Part shown: positions 61,853 to 64,000 of the stretch, piece after piece
Numbering within the stretch: position 1 is the stretch's first letter
How the letters are laid out: the number at the start of each line of letters is the position of its first letter
Notes under the pieces: generated by a model
Seen by the model: only the letters and a program-made list of their open reading frames with translations
Database searches by the model: none
Told to the model about the DNA's origin: nothing
Translations under genes and position numbers: made by a program
NCBI GenBank assembly: GCA_965233625.1
Contig: OZ247499.1
Span: forward strand, 4,340,001 to 4,404,000
Direction of reading: 5' to 3'
From: G965233625 sp965233625
GTDB taxonomy: Bacteria > Planctomycetota > Planctomycetia > Pirellulales > Pirellulaceae
DNA: 64,000 bases

Positions 61853-61891
61853 AACCGCCGCTGACTCACCAGGATTCAGCGGCGGTTTTTT
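61853..61891 (+). terminator. rho-independent terminator after the DUF1501 gene
   Basis: AACCGCCGCTGA and TCAGCGGCGGTT form a perfect 12-bp stem around an 11-base loop, followed by TTTTTT. It closes the sigma / DUF1549 / DUF1501 transcript. Confidence 0.9.
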
Positions 61892-61922
61892 GCTGTGTTA
61901 GCCGGGCGATGGTCTGAGAATG

Positions 61923-63386
61923 CTACTTGACCAGTTTAAAGTCCGGCATCTTGAACGTGCGGTTGTTCAGTTCTGCGGTGGGCCCGTAGAAGCGGAAGGT
62001 AGGCATCGGCCGTTTGCCGGCTGTTGGAATCCAGTTGGACTCCAAACCTTCCGGCGCCTTGGGGCCGACGTAAAGGGTTACCGAACCGTCTGCGTTTTTC
62101 TTCAGCTTTTCCAGATCATAGCTGGACAGCGTGGTGCGGTTGGAGTCTGTGTAAATGAATCCGAAGGTTGCGCGATCGTACACCGTCAGCGCCCAGAATT
62201 GTTTGACGGGCATCTTCGCCGGTACATCAACCCGGTAGGTCTTTCCGGCCTCTAAGAGTTTTCCACTGGCGTCTTCAATCGCCACGGCGTACTGCGTAGA
62301 AGGATTGTCAGAAAGCACTTTCGGGACGTAGGTGCACCACAGATACTGCATCGCGCGGGCGTCGATATCGATCTTGTCCTGGTACTCATAGGTGAACGTC
62401 CTATTTTTATCGGCCAGCATCAGCGGGTAGTAATGGCGGTCGGGCCAGAAACGCTTTTCCTGCGGCAGTTTGTCGAACTTAGATTGCAGATAGTACCAGG
62501 CGTCGATCGCTGCCTGCCGCATCGCCCGCCGGGTGATTTTATCGGGCGCGTAGGGTTTCCCCTTTTCGATACCTAGGGTCGCCAGCAGGCCGGTCATGTG
62601 TTTGTCAATCGGCCGGACTGGTTCGACTGCGACGATGTCGTAAATGTCGCTGAAGTGCCGTTCATCAAAGAACGGAATGGTTGCATAACGGTCGTTGACC
62701 GGGTCAACAAATTTCTGCTCCGGCGGATCCTTCGCTTCCGAGAGATAGTACAGCCGCAGTTTTTGCGCGTAGTTGAACGCATCTTTCTGTGTTTTCCCCG
62801 GCGCGACAATCGAACGGAACGCGAGTGCAATCCGGTAGTTTGGCGACGGCACGTGGATGTATCCATCAGGAATAGGCTTGCGGTATCCCGGCGGCGTGAA
62901 CAGGTATTTGCCGCCTTTGCCTTTGTCGAGACCTCCGGGTCCGACGTCGGCAATCGTGAATTGCCAGGCGTCCACCACCTGCCCATACAGACTGCCCTCT
63001 GGCCCTGCTGCGGGAATTTCAAGCACCGCCGGACCCTTTTGAAGATCTGTATAGGCCGCAATATAGGGCGTGCTGCTGTTGGCGGTGATGGCTTCGAGAT
63101 TTGGCTTGGCCGTTTCTGAGTAGGTGATGATATCGTTATCTTTCATCCCCAGATCCTGCATCGCAGCCGCCCGGAAGCGGTAGATTGCGACCGCCGGCAT
63201 TCCCCACAGCACGGCCTCAAACGCCCGCTGGTATTTAACCTGATACTCAAGCTCCGTCGTCGAAGCCGTGGCGCCCCGGGGCGGTTGGCCGCCGAGCGGC
63301 TCTTTGCCATCTTGTGCAAAGGACGTTGTCGAAAGAACTGGCAAAGCGATAAGGCAGAAAAGCCAACGTGCAGAGCAGGTATTCAT
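61923..63386 (-). CDS. secreted DUF1254/DUF1214 protein
   Basis: A 487-residue exported protein. A signal peptide (1-25, ending TTSFAQ) leads to DUF1254 (AVLWGMPAVAIYRFRAA, TPYIAAYTDLQKGPAVLEIPAA) and then DUF1214 at the C-terminus (KQFWALTVYDRATFGFIYTD, TLYVGPKAPEGLESNWIPTA). These paired domains are common in bacteria and remain without proven activity. A soluble periplasmic location is inferred. It is convergent with the DUF1501 gene across a terminator. Confidence 0.93.
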   Translation of the reverse strand: MNTCSARWLFCLIALPVLSTTSFAQDGKEPLGGQPPRGATASTTELEYQVKYQRAFEAVLWGMPAVAIYRFRAAAMQDLGMKDNDIITYSETAKPNLEAITANSSTPYIAAYTDLQKGPAVLEIPAAGPEGSLYGQVVDAWQFTIADVGPGGLDKGKGGKYLFTPPGYRKPIPDGYIHVPSPNYRIALAFRSIVAPGKTQKDAFNYAQKLRLYYLSEAKDPPEQKFVDPVNDRYATIPFFDERHFSDIYDIVAVEPVRPIDKHMTGLLATLGIEKGKPYAPDKITRRAMRQAAIDAWYYLQSKFDKLPQEKRFWPDRHYYPLMLADKNRTFTYEYQDKIDIDARAMQYLWCTYVPKVLSDNPSTQYAVAIEDASGKLLEAGKTYRVDVPAKMPVKQFWALTVYDRATFGFIYTDSNRTTLSSYDLEKLKKNADGSVTLYVGPKAPEGLESNWIPTAGKRPMPTFRFYGPTAELNNRTFKMPDFKLVK

Positions 63387-63611
63387 CAGGTGTCAATCCA
63401 ACGGCGTACAGGACGGAAGAAGAATCGTCCCTCATTGAATCATGCGGCTGCTGCGGAGACAAACATATCGTCGTTAGAAAATCTCTGCGCCGAACGAATT
63501 AAATGGCATCTGTCCATTTCGCCGCTTGAGCACTGGAATGGTGCAGAGCCCACCAGTCCGCGTTTCGATCAATATCAGACATGGCCCGGGGGAGAACTGT
63601 TACCCGGAAAT

Positions 63612-63884
63612 TCATGAATCGCGTGACAGAATACGCTGCTTCGATCGCTCGCGTGCTTCGGCTATCGGAATACCTTCGCCACGTTCCATTTGCTCAATAC
63701 CTTCTGCGATAGCATTGAGGTCATCCTGCTGCCGTTGACGACGGAGAGCTTCCATCGCCTGCCGATGGGTTTCACCGTCCACAACAAAATAGGTAGCATG
63801 CGTATTGGGATGCTCCACCTCAAAAGGCTTTTGCCCGTTGGCATCGATAGCAGCAGCCAGTTCGCTAGGTAGTTTCGGGATCAT
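63612..63884 (-). CDS. antitoxin-like small protein, no toxin partner seen
   Basis: A 90-residue protein with a globular beginning (PFEVEHPNTHATYFVVDGETHRQAM) and a helical, charged end (RRQRQQDDLNAIAEGIEQMERGEGIPIAEARERS). This pattern is common in small antitoxins encoded before a RelE/ParE or PIN toxin. Downstream on the same strand, 63387-63611 contains no open frame for a toxin, so it appears to be an orphan or a broken pair. The call rests on general resemblance. Confidence 0.55.
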   Translation of the reverse strand: MIPKLPSELAAAIDANGQKPFEVEHPNTHATYFVVDGETHRQAMEALRRQRQQDDLNAIAEGIEQMERGEGIPIAEARERSKQRILSRDS

Positions 63885-63956
63885 ATCTGAATTGTATCAC
63901 ACGAACTGGTGCGAGAAAAAAACAGTGCCAGCTGCTCTCTGGGCGCCGATCTGTGT

Positions 63957-64000
63957 CTAGAAAATCCCTTCACCAAACGAATCGCCTTTGTCCTCTTCTG
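63957..64000 (-). CDS. possible C-terminus of a gene crossing the window edge
   Basis: An open frame on the minus strand enters from the right edge and ends at TAG (63957-63959). Its last residues would read EEDKGDSFGEGIF, an acidic tail typical of protein ends. Only 13 codons are visible, so it could be chance. A run of T (on the minus strand) follows about 40 bp beyond the stop. Confidence 0.25.
   Translation of the reverse strand, partial: EEDKGDSFGEGIF

Noticed and set aside
60526..61869. 447-codon minus-strand frame opposite the DUF1501 gene
   Set aside because: Mirror frame of a confidently identified gene, with no ribosome site or family match.

Overview
The window looks like a chromosomal segment of a planctomycete, roughly 60% G+C. 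The evidence is a DUF1549/DUF1553 protein followed by a DUF1501 protein, a small membrane protein beginning with an NPYETP motif, a TIGR02996 repeat-companion protein, and many copies of short intergenic palindromes that would read NPKRERG if translated. A member of the Pirellulales is plausible, but I cannot fix the genus. There are about 55 protein genes. No rRNA, tRNA, CRISPR array or prophage was seen.

Layout. 1-4.6 kb: edge gene, membrane protein, tatD, a secreted HEFAH metalloprotease with a VHL-like domain, a phospholipase A2-like secreted protein and a methyltransferase. 4.8-12.2 kb: a degenerate RNase H-fold protein, convergent glgB and glgC (glycogen synthesis), a CxxCH cytochrome, a LuxR-type response regulator and purM. 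12.5-17.8 kb: a moxR / DUF58 / BatA-like vWA / unknown operon, interrupted by repeats. 18.2-28.5 kb: rsfS, then five genes on the minus strand that make two sets of circularly permuted ATP-grasp, alpha-E and transglutaminase proteins. 29-39 kb: a cupredoxin with a sulfite-oxidase-like molybdoenzyme, fabH, an HtrA-type protease, recA, a complete IS481-family element, gcvH and gcvT. 38.6-45.7 kb: small membrane proteins, a type II secretion/pilus ATPase relative without its active site, a Tat-exported Gfo/Idh oxidoreductase with a DoxX partner, and a GNAT. 46-49 kb: a TadB-like protein and an FHA-CpaF ATPase. 49-57 kb: a CobW GTPase, HEAT lipoprotein, Dabb protein, SGNH hydrolase, NRDE protein, TIGR02996 protein, a membrane M48-type peptidase and a selenoprotein. 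57.5-64 kb: an ECF sigma factor with a membrane-anchored DUF1549/DUF1553 protein and a DUF1501 protein, a DUF1254/DUF1214 protein, and an antitoxin-like protein.

Most notable points. (1) At 56843-57070 a 75-residue SelW/Rdx-type protein has an in-frame UGA at codon 11 in a C-x-x-U motif, followed at the right distance by a hairpin fitting a bacterial SECIS. Ordinary gene callers would miss it. (2) The ATP-grasp/alpha-E/transglutaminase genes are a duplicated, biochemically uncharacterised peptide-bond-forming or peptide-cleaving system. (3) The sigma factor is paired with a protein whose short cytoplasmic N-terminus, single membrane span and large haem-motif-bearing outer part look like an anti-sigma sensor. 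(4) Two proteins (RNase H fold, GspE fold) have lost their catalytic residues. (5) A 1357-bp IS481-family element with a 6-bp target duplication sits inside one of the dispersed palindromes. (6) A miniature inverted-repeat family of about 135 bp occurs six times between genes, including inside the moxR operon.
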